Assembly: GCA_036559195.1 (NCBI GenBank)
Contig: DATBTN010000054.1
Span: 1-36,210 of the forward strand
Length of the DNA stretch: 36,210 nucleotides
Source: Candidatus Baltobacteraceae bacterium
Lineage (GTDB): Bacteria; Vulcanimicrobiota; Vulcanimicrobiia; Vulcanimicrobiales; Vulcanimicrobiaceae
Direction: 5' to 3'
A model generated the notes under the pieces. The model had not been told where the DNA came from, ran no database searches, and worked only from the letters and a program-made list of their open reading frames with translations. A program made the position numbers and the translations under genes. Positions within the stretch are counted from its first letter, which is position 1; each line of letters starts with the position of its first letter. Shown here in pieces: positions 27,756 through 35,497 of the stretch.

Positions 27756-29475
27756 ACACCCTTCTTCGATCGCGCTTCTATTGGGCGCGCTCTTGTTGCT
27801 GCCCGCCGCGCCCGCCGCAGCGCAGGGCAATGCCGCGCCCACGCTCGATGCCGCCCTCGCGCGAATCGGCGCGTACGCGCAGGCGGCCCTGGCCGAGCAA
27901 GGCGCGCCGGGGATGGCTCTCGCGATCACCGACAAGACGCACACGCTAAAAATCTTCACGCTCGGCTACGCGAATGTCGCGTCGCAGGCGCCGGTTACGG
28001 AAGCGACGCGTTTTGGAATCGGATCGCTCACCAAATCGATGACGGCCACCGCTTTGATGGAACTGCGCGACGCCGGCCGGTTCGATCCGCACGCGCCCGT
28101 AACGCACTATCTGCCGTGGTTTCGCATTCACACGGCGTATCGCCCCATCACGCCGCACGATCTGTTAACGCATACGAGCGGTATGCCCGACGGCGGCCTT
28201 TCGACGGGCATCGCGTCGGTCTATTCGATGCGCGATTGGTACACCGGATACGCGCCGGGAACGCACTGGTCGTACTCGAACGTCGGATACGACACGCTCG
28301 GTGAGATTTTGCAATCGCTCGACGCCGCCGACTATCCGGCAATCGTGCAGCGCCGCATCTTCGCGCCGCTGGGAATGACCGATACCACCGCGATTTGGTC
28401 GCCGCAAACGCTCGAGACCGCCGCGACCGGCTATCTCTATCGCGCCGACGACCGGCCCGCGCCGCAACAACCCGCCTTGATGGTCGCGCCCACGACCCAT
28501 TACATCGACCCGGCCGGTTCCGTTCTCTCGACGGGCGGCGACATGGCAAAATACATGCGCTACTTTCTAAACGACGGCCAGGGCCCGCAGGGACGCATCA
28601 TCTCCGACGCTAGTTGGAAGTTGATGACCACACCCGGCGTCACCGACGGCCACGAGCTCGGCGATGCGGCGCCGGGATTCTACCATCGCTACGGCTACGG
28701 ACTCGCGATTCAAACCGTCGCCGGCGACACCGTCGTCGGACACACCGGCGGCGTGCTCGATTTTACCGCCTGCATGCAGATGGATCTCACGCGCGGCTAC
28801 GGTGCGATCGCGATGACCAACCTCGCCTACGTGGGGCCGCGCCCGTGCCCGATCGTGTCGTACGCACTCAAAGTCTTGCGCGCCCAATCCGAAGGCAAGC
28901 CGCTGCCCGACATGCCGCAACCGCCCGATCCGCTAAAGGTAACGAAGCCGGCCGACTATGCAGGCACCTACCGCGCCGCCGACGGATCGGCGCTCGTCGT
29001 AGCGGTTAACGGCGACGACCTCACGCTGCAGTACGGCGAAAAGAGTGCGGCGCTCTATCCGCGCGGTACGAACAGTTTCTGGGTCGACAGCCCCGACTTC
29101 GCGCATTATTTGCTGCAATTTGGCCGGCAGAACGGCCGCGTCGTCGAAGCGTTCTACGGCCCGAAGTGGTACGTCTCAAATGCCTACACCGGAGCGAAAA
29201 CGTTTGCCTATCCAAGTGCGTGGAACGCGTATACCGGCGACTACGAATCGATCGACGCCAACGGGTACTACGGTTCGCTACACGTGTTCGTCCGCAAAGG
29301 CAAGCTGGTCAGCGACGACGGCACGCAACTCGTTCCGCTCGCCGCAGGTCTCTTCCGCATCGGAACCGATCCCTGGACGCCGGAACGAATCCGTTTCGAC
29401 GAGATCGTCAACGCCCACGCCCAACGAGCCCGCCTCCCCGGCAACGACCTCTACCGAACCCCCCTGTCATCCTGA
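27733..29475 (+). CDS. Secreted class C beta-lactamase-fold serine hydrolase
   Basis: The 580-residue protein has a signal peptide (about 1-31, ending APAAAQ) and a penicillin-binding/class C fold. The nucleophile motif is SLTK (98-101), the YxN motif YSN (181-183) and the KTG-like box HTGG in VVGHTGGVLDF. A ~200-residue beta-rich C-terminal part follows. Such proteins are mostly peptidases or esterases rather than true antibiotic-resistance enzymes, and the substrate is unknown. The ATG at 27733 has TTGGAGGA just before it and overlaps the exonuclease gene by 23 bases. The stop codon and last three residues (LSS) are encoded by a copy of the short intergenic repeat. Confidence 0.85.
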   Translation: MRNSRSSKHPSSIALLLGALLLLPAAPAAAQGNAAPTLDAALARIGAYAQAALAEQGAPGMALAITDKTHTLKIFTLGYANVASQAPVTEATRFGIGSLTKSMTATALMELRDAGRFDPHAPVTHYLPWFRIHTAYRPITPHDLLTHTSGMPDGGLSTGIASVYSMRDWYTGYAPGTHWSYSNVGYDTLGEILQSLDAADYPAIVQRRIFAPLGMTDTTAIWSPQTLETAATGYLYRADDRPAPQQPALMVAPTTHYIDPAGSVLSTGGDMAKYMRYFLNDGQGPQGRIISDASWKLMTTPGVTDGHELGDAAPGFYHRYGYGLAIQTVAGDTVVGHTGGVLDFTACMQMDLTRGYGAIAMTNLAYVGPRPCPIVSYALKVLRAQSEGKPLPDMPQPPDPLKVTKPADYAGTYRAADGSALVVAVNGDDLTLQYGEKSAALYPRGTNSFWVDSPDFAHYLLQFGRQNGRVVEAFYGPKWYVSNAYTGAKTFAYPSAWNAYTGDYESIDANGYYGSLHVFVRKGKLVSDDGTQLVPLAAGLFRIGTDPWTPERIRFDEIVNAHAQRARLPGNDLYRTPLSS

Positions 29476-29640
29476 GCTTGTCGAAGGACGGAGCCTGTCG
29501 AAGGACGTGGTTCGACAGGCTCACCATGACAAACGCACTCGTTGTCATCCTGAGCCCGTCGAAGGACGAAGCCCCCCACATGGTTCGACAGGCTCACCAT
29601 GACAAACACACTCGTTGTCATCCTGAGCCTGTCGAAGGAC
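29465..29640. repeat. Cluster 3 of the short intergenic repeat family
   Basis: Units with the core CATCCTGAGCNTGTCGAAG are seen at 29465-29490, 29542-29568 and 29615-29640 (forward). A partial forward unit lies at 29494-29507, and inverted, slightly different units (ending CACCATGACA) at 29511-29531 and 29584-29604. Forward and inverted units alternate, so each pair could form a hairpin. The cluster fills the convergent gap between the serine hydrolase and the Lrp-like gene. The first unit enters the hydrolase reading frame. Confidence 0.85.
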
Positions 29641-29644
29641 AGAG

Positions 29645-29923
29645 CTACTCCGTGCCGATGTCCCAGAGCATGCCGAGATCTTTTTTCGCGAAGGAGCGAA
29701 ACGAGATGAGCGTCTCGGTATCGACGATGCCTTCGAGGGCGGCGACGTGTTCGGTCACCAGATCGTTGAGCTGCTCGTGCTCTTTTACACGCACGATCGC
29801 GACCAGGTCGAACGGGCCGGCGACGCTGTAGACCTCGGCGATGCCTTCGATCGCCAGCAAATCGTCGGCGATCGTCTTGAGCCGCGGGCGCTCGACGTTG
29901 AGCAAAATGAAAGCGGTAACCAT
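29645..29923 (-). CDS. Stand-alone Lrp/AsnC ligand-binding (RAM) domain protein
   Basis: The 92-residue protein matches the effector-binding half of Lrp/AsnC regulators: MVTAFILLNVE, the IEGIAEVYSVAGPFDLVAIV strand-helix-strand core, and a second repeat VAALEGIVDTETLISF. It has no DNA-binding helix-turn-helix, so it probably binds an amino acid or a partner regulator instead of DNA. The gene is divergent from the DNA ligase with only 45 bases between starts. A slightly longer start at a TTG (29932) is possible. The target is unknown. Confidence 0.82.
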   Translation of the reverse strand: MVTAFILLNVERPRLKTIADDLLAIEGIAEVYSVAGPFDLVAIVRVKEHEQLNDLVTEHVAALEGIVDTETLISFRSFAKKDLGMLWDIGTE

Positions 29924-29968
29924 CTGGCGCAATGCCTTCGCCCCGGTTTTCGGGTAATCTTGCGTTAA

Positions 29969-31648
29969 ATGATCCGTTTCGCGCAGACCTGCGCCGCGAT
30001 CGCGCTGCGGCCGGCAAAACTCGAGAAGATCGCGCTCGTGGCGGAGTATCTCCGAACGCTCGACGAGGCCGATCTCACCGCGGCCGCGCGCTTCTTCACC
30101 GGCGGCCCCTTTGCGGCTCGCGAAGAACGTACGCTCTCTCTCGGGGGACGCGGCATCGTTGCCGCAGCTCGAAGCGTCTGGGTCTTCAGCGACGAGGCCC
30201 TCTCGCACGCCTATCGGGAACGCGGCGATCTCGGCGATGCGCTCGGCGCGCTCGCACGTCCGGGAACCGATCTCGCGCTCTTCGCCGAGCAACTCACGCC
30301 CGCGCTCCTTTCCGAACTCTTCATGCAAGCCGCGAATGCCGACGGGAAGAACGCCGGGAAAACGCGTTCCGCGATCTGCGCGCGAATTCTTCGCGCATGT
30401 GCGGACCCGCTTGAGGTAGCGTACGTCGTCAAGATCATGACGGGGGACTTGCGCATCGGCTTACGGGAGGGGCTGATCGCGGACGCGATCGCGCTAGCTT
30501 TCGAGCGCGACGCGGGCGACGTTCGTCGCGCCGCGATGGTCTGCGGCGACATCGGCGCGACGGCCGTGGCCGCCAAGGTCGATCGGCTCGCCGAGATGCG
30601 CGTCGCGTACGGCTCGCCGATTGGGTTCATGCTCGCAACGCCGATGTTCTACGGCGGCGGTTACGCCGAACTCTCCGAGCATGCGTGGATCGTCGAAGAC
30701 AAGTTCGACGGGATCCGCGCGCAGATTCACAAAAGCGACGGTCGCGCGCGCATCTTCTCGCGCACGCTTAACGACGTCACGCACTCCTATCCCGAAGTCG
30801 CCACCGCAGCCGAGGAACTCGCGGGTGATCTCATACTCGACGGAGAGATCGTCGCGTTGCGCGAGGGCCGCGTGTTACCCTTTCGCTCGCTGCAGGCTCG
30901 CCTCCAACGCAAAGCCGTGGACCCCGCTCTACTCGCGGAAGTCCCCGTTACGTTCGTCGCCTTCGACCTGCTCGCACGCGGCGACGCATTGCTCGTCGAC
31001 GAACCGGAGCTGCAGCGGCGCGAGCAGTTGCTCGACGCGGTCGCGCCAAGCGCGCATCTTGCGATAGCGCCGTTCGCACGTCTCCCGCAGCCGCTCGTCC
31101 CCGAGATGCTGGACGAACTCTTCGAAGACGCCCGCAGTCGCGGCCACGAAGGCCTCGTCCTCAAACGAACGGATGCGCCCTATCATCCGGGCCGGCGCGG
31201 CAAGTGGTGGCTCAAGCTCAAACGCGAACTCTCAACGCTCGACGTCGTCGTGGTCGCCGTGGAATGGGGTCACGGCAAGCGCGCCAAGGTTCTCTCGGAT
31301 TACACGTTCGCCATCCGCGGGCCGAACGACGATCTCCAGACGCTCGGCAAAGCGTATTCGGGTCTAACCGACGCGGAGATTGCGGGCCTCACCTCGTGGT
31401 TTCTCGCCCACACGCTGCCGTCGAGCGGCGAGGCTCCGCAGCGCGCGATGGCCGTCGAGCCGGCGATCGTGCTCGAAGTCGCGTTCGACATCATCCAACC
31501 CAGCAGCCTACACCAAAGCGGCTACGCGCTGCGCTTCCCGCGCATCGTGCGCGTGCGCGATGATAAACCGCCGGCCGAAATCGACACCCTCGAACGAGTC
31601 GACGAGATCTACCGCGCGATGCTAGCCCGCGAAACCGGCGCGAGTTAG
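29969..31648 (+). CDS. ATP-dependent DNA ligase
   Basis: The 559-residue enzyme joins DNA nicks using ATP. It has an N-terminal DNA-binding domain (about 1-210, with RFFTGGPFA and KIMTGDLRIGLREGL) as in archaeal and eukaryotic ligase I. The nucleotidyltransferase domain has the adenylated lysine in EDKFDG (Lys245), followed by ILDGEIVA, FVAFDLL, HEGLVLKR and KWWLKLKRE. An OB-fold domain follows with a final GYALRFPRIVRVRDDK. Bacteria replicate with an NAD-dependent LigA, so this one is probably for repair. The ligase-associated-type exonuclease at 26733-27755 is a likely functional partner. Confidence 0.92.
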   Translation: MIRFAQTCAAIALRPAKLEKIALVAEYLRTLDEADLTAAARFFTGGPFAAREERTLSLGGRGIVAAARSVWVFSDEALSHAYRERGDLGDALGALARPGTDLALFAEQLTPALLSELFMQAANADGKNAGKTRSAICARILRACADPLEVAYVVKIMTGDLRIGLREGLIADAIALAFERDAGDVRRAAMVCGDIGATAVAAKVDRLAEMRVAYGSPIGFMLATPMFYGGGYAELSEHAWIVEDKFDGIRAQIHKSDGRARIFSRTLNDVTHSYPEVATAAEELAGDLILDGEIVALREGRVLPFRSLQARLQRKAVDPALLAEVPVTFVAFDLLARGDALLVDEPELQRREQLLDAVAPSAHLAIAPFARLPQPLVPEMLDELFEDARSRGHEGLVLKRTDAPYHPGRRGKWWLKLKRELSTLDVVVVAVEWGHGKRAKVLSDYTFAIRGPNDDLQTLGKAYSGLTDAEIAGLTSWFLAHTLPSSGEAPQRAMAVEPAIVLEVAFDIIQPSSLHQSGYALRFPRIVRVRDDKPPAEIDTLERVDEIYRAMLARETGAS

Positions 31649-31660
31649 CGAGCCGCGCCG

Positions 31661-31903
31661 CTAGCGGCGGAACTTGTTGTCGCGTTCTTCCTGAATGCGC
31701 AGCGCGCGTTCGTAGGCATCGGGCATGGGCTTACGCGTCTTCCGCACGCCCGCGGCGGCTCGCAAGCGCCCGAGACCAACGAGTGCGATGAGCGCCATGG
31801 CGGCCACCGCGAGCGCCGGTCGCTTCTGCCCGCCGATGCTGACTACCGAGAGGCTCGCAAGCGCCACGGCCAGCAGCGCCGCGAGCGTCTCCCATCGTCT
31901 CAA
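31661..31903 (-). CDS. Small two-helix membrane protein of unknown function
   Basis: The 80-residue product from a TTG at 31903 has two hydrophobic segments (about 5-24 and 31-49). A basic, hydrophilic tail follows, ending PDAYERALRIQEERDNKFRR. It begins 13 bases after the crotonase stop on the same strand and may be cotranscribed with it. The start is uncertain because no ATG or GTG is available and no good ribosome binding site is seen. I recognise no family. Confidence 0.55.
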   Translation of the reverse strand: MRRWETLAALLAVALASLSVVSIGGQKRPALAVAAMALIALVGLGRLRAAAGVRKTRKPMPDAYERALRIQEERDNKFRR

Positions 31904-31916
31904 CGTAACGCGACGC

Positions 31917-32762
31917 CTATTTGTTCTTGAAGCGCGCCATCCGCTTTTCGTTGTAGGATGCGATGCCTTCTTTGGCGTCCTCGCTCTTGAAGAGCAGCGA
32001 CTGCAACTCGCGCTCGAGCGCGAGCGCATCGTTGAGCGGCAACTCGAGGCCCGTTTGAACGGCTCGTTTGATGTGCCCGACGGCCATCGGCGCCTTATTC
32101 GGCGTCGTGAATTGTTTCGCGTAGGTCATGATCTGCTCGCGGAAGGCGGCGGCGTCGCCTTCGTAAATATCGCTGACGATGCCCCACTCCAAGGCTTGTT
32201 CGAAACTGAAGGTACGGCCGGTGGCCATCAATTCGATCGCGCGCGATTTACCGACCAAACGCGCGAGGCGCTGCGTGCCGCCGGTTCCGGGTAGCACGCC
32301 GAGCGCGACTTCCGGCAATCCGATCTTGCCTGCGTCCTGGCGCGCGATGCGAATATCGGCGGCCATCGCGATCTCGAGACCGCCGCCGACCGTGTGACCG
32401 TTGAGCGCGGCGATCACGAGTTTCGGAGTCTGCTCGAGGCGCGAGAGCGTCTCGTTGGCGTGGAGACAAAACATGTATTTGAATTCGGGCGTCACCGCGT
32501 TGAGCATCGCGATGTTCGCGCCGGCCGAGAAAAATTTCTCGCCTTTGCCGATGAGCACGATCACTTCAACGTCCGAATCGAAACGCGCGTCGAGAATCGC
32601 TTCGTCGATCTGGCGCATCATTTCGTGCGTATAGGTGTTCGCCGGCGGATCGTCCATCTCGATTACGCCTACGTGCCCTTCGACAGTGTAATTGATCACG
32701 CGTTTACCGTCGAACGAGCGGGCCTCGCGACCGAACGGGGTCTGTTGAGTTAGGAGCGTCAT
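31917..32762 (-). CDS. Enoyl-CoA hydratase/isomerase (crotonase family)
   Basis: The 281-residue enzyme has the crotonase oxyanion-hole segments FFSAGANI and NGHTVGGGLE. Both catalytic glutamates of hydratases are in place: Glu130 in GGGLE and Glu151 in LPEVALG, followed by PGTGGTQRLARL. It should hydrate an enoyl-CoA or open an epoxide or oxepin-type CoA intermediate. Its start (ATG at 32762) overlaps the BoxB-like gene by 4 bases, so it probably acts on the product of that oxygenase. It is much shorter than BoxC (about 550 residues), the ring-opening enzyme of the box pathway, and closer in size to PaaF/PaaG. Confidence 0.88.
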   Translation of the reverse strand: MTLLTQQTPFGREARSFDGKRVINYTVEGHVGVIEMDDPPANTYTHEMMRQIDEAILDARFDSDVEVIVLIGKGEKFFSAGANIAMLNAVTPEFKYMFCLHANETLSRLEQTPKLVIAALNGHTVGGGLEIAMAADIRIARQDAGKIGLPEVALGVLPGTGGTQRLARLVGKSRAIELMATGRTFSFEQALEWGIVSDIYEGDAAAFREQIMTYAKQFTTPNKAPMAVGHIKRAVQTGLELPLNDALALERELQSLLFKSEDAKEGIASYNEKRMARFKNK

Positions 32763-33886
32763 GCTGCCGTCTTTCCTTTGGGAGCGATCCATTCGGGATT
32801 TTTGAAGTAATCTTGGAGGAGCACGTCGTCTTCCTGCGTGGGAAGCACCGTCGGCTCGTAGGCCTGCCATTGCGCTTCGGTAAGCTCGCGGCCGTCGATC
32901 GCGTAGTGCTTGCCGGCATACTCGCCAATATGGCGGTTGAATGCGATATGCGGCATCGAGATCGGCGTCGCCGACGTCGTGACCGCGTTAACGCGCTCGA
33001 CGGTCTTCGCGCACTCATCGTAGAATTGGCCGCGGGCCCGCTCGTTGAGATGTTCGCGATCGGCCGGCTCGCCTTCGACTTGATCTTCGTCGACGCGACC
33101 TTTGATGCCCCAGGCGTAAGCCCACTGTGCCGAACTCGAATGGTCCGTGCCAAAGAGATCGAGCGAGCCCGAGATCCATTTGTTGTAATACTTCTGTTGG
33201 ATCTCGACGGGGATGACGCCGGCCTGCGCGATCCGGCGCAATCCGGAGATGCCGGTTCCCATGTGGAACGATTCCTCGCGCAGCATCGCAAGCGTCGATT
33301 GCGCGAGTGGTGCGAAGCCGGAGTGCGAGAGCATCGAAAGCTGAAATTTCCCGTCGCGATCCATGAAATTCGTGTAGGCGAAAAAGTCCAGCCAGTGCGT
33401 GACGTCTTCGTTAAACGCATTGAGCAGACGGTTCTTTTTGCCGAACGCGCGGCGTTCGAGCATCTTCTGCGCTTCGATCTTGCCGTCGTTTCCGAAGTGA
33501 TTGATGAGCAGATGGCACATCTGATAGCCGTGACGCGTCTCTTCCACCATAATGCGCACGAGCGACGCGAGGTCGTACTCGGTCGGCGCGTTGTTCACGA
33601 GGAAGCGCTGTTGCTCGTTGGAAGCGAACTCGGTATCTCCCTGATAGATGATCATGTTGAGCAGCGCGTCGCGCATGCGTTGATCGGGAATTTCGAGAAC
33701 TTTCTCCCAGCGGCGCTCGCCCTTGTACTCGCCGAAGTAGATTTCGTCGGTCTTGAGCGCGTCGAATTTGGCCTCGAACTGGTAGCCGGGCATGAAGCGA
33801 TCGATCAGACTCTGGTCCAAGCCGATATCGTGCTGCCACTCCTTGAGCAGGTCCATCCAGTCGTCGAAGGTCGAAATACGTGCCAT
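32759..33886 (-). CDS. BoxB/PaaA-like di-iron oxygenase (aromatic acyl-CoA epoxidase type)
   Basis: The 375-residue protein has the di-iron pattern of benzoyl-CoA epoxidase BoxB and phenylacetyl-CoA epoxidase PaaA: Glu86 in QGDTE, Glu116-xx-His119 in EETRH and Glu205-xx-His208 in EESFH. NEDVTHWLDFF and MDRDGKFQLSML are strikingly BoxB-like. Known BoxB is about 100 residues longer, and known PaaA works with PaaBCDE, which are not in view. It probably epoxidises an aromatic or related acyl-CoA using O2 and an unlinked reductase. The ATG at 33886 has GGGGAG just upstream. It lies in an operon with the crotonase and divergent from a PaaX-type regulator. Confidence 0.82.
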   Translation of the reverse strand: MARISTFDDWMDLLKEWQHDIGLDQSLIDRFMPGYQFEAKFDALKTDEIYFGEYKGERRWEKVLEIPDQRMRDALLNMIIYQGDTEFASNEQQRFLVNNAPTEYDLASLVRIMVEETRHGYQMCHLLINHFGNDGKIEAQKMLERRAFGKKNRLLNAFNEDVTHWLDFFAYTNFMDRDGKFQLSMLSHSGFAPLAQSTLAMLREESFHMGTGISGLRRIAQAGVIPVEIQQKYYNKWISGSLDLFGTDHSSSAQWAYAWGIKGRVDEDQVEGEPADREHLNERARGQFYDECAKTVERVNAVTTSATPISMPHIAFNRHIGEYAGKHYAIDGRELTEAQWQAYEPTVLPTQEDDVLLQDYFKNPEWIAPKGKTAA

Positions 33887-33940
33887 GAGTCTCCCCGGAA
33901 AAAGCCGAGCCATGCGGCAGGCATGACGGAAAATCGCTAA

Positions 33941-33967
33941 AGCGTGAGAATACTGTTATACTACGCT
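33941..33967. promoter_or_regulatory. Candidate operator for the PaaX-type regulator
   Basis: An imperfect palindrome with outer arms AGCGT (33941-33945) and ACGCT (33963-33967) covers the -10 regions of both divergent promoters; 8 of 13 positions match across the centre. PaaX proteins bind palindromes overlapping their target promoters and release on binding an aryl-CoA. The placement fits, but the symmetry is weak. Confidence 0.35.
33957..33962 (+). promoter_or_regulatory. Possible -10 element of the paaX-like gene
   Basis: TATACT lies 25 bases before the GTG start and overlaps the -10 element of the opposite promoter. No good -35 match lies 17 bases upstream (TCGCTA), so this promoter would be weak or need an activator. 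Confidence 0.35.
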
Positions 33968-33986
33968 CGCTCCAGGAGAGTGTCAA
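33958..33986 (-). promoter_or_regulatory. Sigma-70-like promoter of the BoxB-like operon
   Basis: On the minus strand a perfect -35 hexamer TTGACA (33986-33981) is followed after exactly 17 bases by TAGTAT (33963-33958). This is the clearest vegetative promoter I could see in the window. It reads toward the BoxB-like gene 72 bases away. It overlaps the translation start area of the divergent paaX-like gene. Confidence 0.65.
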
Positions 33987-33987
33987 G

Positions 33988-34827
33988 GTGGCTTTGACGA
34001 CCGACCGCTCGGTGACTCGGCCGAATTCGTTCATTTATACGCTCTTCGGGGACTTCGTTCATCGGCACGAAGCGAGCAACAACGAACTCTGGATTGGCGG
34101 CCTGATCCGGCTGATGGCCGAGTTCGGTCTCTCGGAGCCGGCCGTCCGCCAGGCGGTATCGCGGATGTCGCGGCAAGGGTGGCTCGTCGCGCGCAAGCGC
34201 GGCACACGCTCGTTTTACGCGTTGACCGAGCGGGGCAAACGGCGAATCGAGACGATCAGCCCGCGCATCTATGGCCCGGTGGTCGAGTGGGACGGCCGTT
34301 GGCGCATGCTGACCTACTCGGTCGCGGAGACCAATCGCGAAGCGCGCGATCGCTTGCGCAAAGATCTCGCGGTGCTCGGATGGGCGCCGCTCTCGGCCTC
34401 CACGTGGATCAGCCCGACCGACGCCATCGCCGACGCGCGCACGGCAGCCGAATCGAACAACGTGCTCGACAACGTCGACCTCTTTGACGGTGAGTATCGC
34501 GGACCGCTCTCTGACCGCGCGTTGCTTGAAAAGTGTTGGGATCTCCCCGCCATCGGCGCGCAGTATCGCGACTTCATCGCGCGCTACGAACCGCGACTGC
34601 AAGCCGAACGAGCCGGCAGCGCACTCGGCGAAGAGGCCGCCTTCGTCGAACGCATGTGGCTCGTACACGACTACCGCAAATTCACCTACGTGGACCCGGG
34701 TTTACCGAGTACGCTCCTACCCGCGCACTGGCCCGGCACCGTCGCCGCCCAACTCTTCCGCGACTACTACGCCACGATCTCCCCCAAAGCCGAACGCTTC
34801 TTCGCAACCGCGCTACACGCACGATAA
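33988..34827 (+). CDS. paaX: PaaX-family transcriptional repressor
   Basis: The 279-residue protein opens with the family motif RPNSFIYTLFGDFV, then a winged helix (LIRLMAEFGLSEPAVRQAVSRMSRQGWL) and the PaaX central domain (ERGKRRIETISPRIYG, WRMLTYSVAE). The C-terminal domain includes ERMWLVHDYRKF. PaaX proteins repress phenylacetate genes until phenylacetyl-CoA binds. Here the likely target is the divergent BoxB-like operon, whose promoter lies in the 101-base gap. The start is a GTG with CAGGAGAG upstream. The true effector may be a different aryl-CoA. Confidence 0.88.
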   Translation: MALTTDRSVTRPNSFIYTLFGDFVHRHEASNNELWIGGLIRLMAEFGLSEPAVRQAVSRMSRQGWLVARKRGTRSFYALTERGKRRIETISPRIYGPVVEWDGRWRMLTYSVAETNREARDRLRKDLAVLGWAPLSASTWISPTDAIADARTAAESNNVLDNVDLFDGEYRGPLSDRALLEKCWDLPAIGAQYRDFIARYEPRLQAERAGSALGEEAAFVERMWLVHDYRKFTYVDPGLPSTLLPAHWPGTVAAQLFRDYYATISPKAERFFATALHAR

Positions 34828-34891
34828 CGCGTAGGGTTGAAGTGCATCCGGATTGGCTGCGATGCCGGAAACCGGCTAACCCGCCGCACAG

Positions 34892-35101
34892 TTAGAAATC
34901 GTAGACCTTGTGCAAGAATAGGAACACCGTAGCCGCAATCACAAACGCGGCCATTGCTCCGGCTGCACCAAACCTCGCTAATAAGAACAACTCGAGCAGT
35001 ACAAAAAGCGCCGCAAAAACAATTCGGCCACAACCTTTGCGGGCCTGAGAGCTAAAGCCGCGGCCGCCCGGGCCGGCATCGCCTTTAGTCACCTGGCTCA
35101 C
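34892..35101 (-). CDS. Small two-helix membrane protein of unknown function
   Basis: The 69-residue product from a GTG at 35101 has a basic, glycine-rich N-terminus. Two hydrophobic helices follow (about 27-43 and 46-64), and the C-terminus is HKVYDF. Local base composition is less GC-rich than the neighbours, which may mean recent acquisition or weak constraint. It follows the 114-residue gene by 51 bases on the same strand. No family is recognised and no strong ribosome binding site is seen. Confidence 0.5.
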   Translation of the reverse strand: MSQVTKGDAGPGGRGFSSQARKGCGRIVFAALFVLLELFLLARFGAAGAMAAFVIAATVFLFLHKVYDF

Positions 35102-35152
35102 TTACTCGCTTTGAATTCGTCGCGCAGGGCTCCGTGGACGATTCCAAACAAC

Positions 35153-35497
35153 TTACTCGTCCGGGTCGTTTTCGTGGAGGTGGAGGTGGCAGCCGTCTTC
35201 GGCTTCGCGTAGGACCTCGCGGGCTTCGGTGAGGACGGCGGGCGATAGCGGGGCGGCCGGTTCTAGCGTGCCTACCTCGGCGAGGAATTCGGATTCGCTC
35301 CAGTCCTCCCACGTTTCGAGCGGCTCGCCGTCGACCTCGGCGGGAAAACGCACGCAGAAACCCTGATCGAGATGCAGGCCGACGAGCAGCACCTTCGTGC
35401 CGCGCGGGAAGTACGCGCCGTCCTTCCAGAGCGTGCCGTAGGCGGTCTCGTAACTCGCGCCGATGCGTAACTGTTCGATGTCGCGCTTATACCCCAA
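35153..35497 (-). CDS. Hypothetical acidic protein of 114 residues
   Basis: The product from a TTG at 35497 has a compact beta-rich first half (YGTLWKDGAYFPRGTKVLLVGL, in part; FCVRFPAEVDGEPLETW). A helical acidic second half (LTEAREVLREAEDG) follows, ending in the histidine-rich CHLHLHENDPDE, which could bind a metal. It overlaps the aldehyde dehydrogenase stop by 11 bases and probably shares its transcript. I recognise no family, and the start is uncertain. Confidence 0.6.
   Translation of the reverse strand: MGYKRDIEQLRIGASYETAYGTLWKDGAYFPRGTKVLLVGLHLDQGFCVRFPAEVDGEPLETWEDWSESEFLAEVGTLEPAAPLSPAVLTEAREVLREAEDGCHLHLHENDPDE

Noticed and set aside
31652-31670. CCGCTAGCGG palindrome between the ligase and the small membrane gene as a terminator
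   Set aside because: It is short, has no T-run and overlaps the stop of the minus-strand gene.
32813-33940. 375-codon plus-strand frame
   Set aside because: Antisense to the BoxB-like gene, whose di-iron motifs prove the minus strand is coding.
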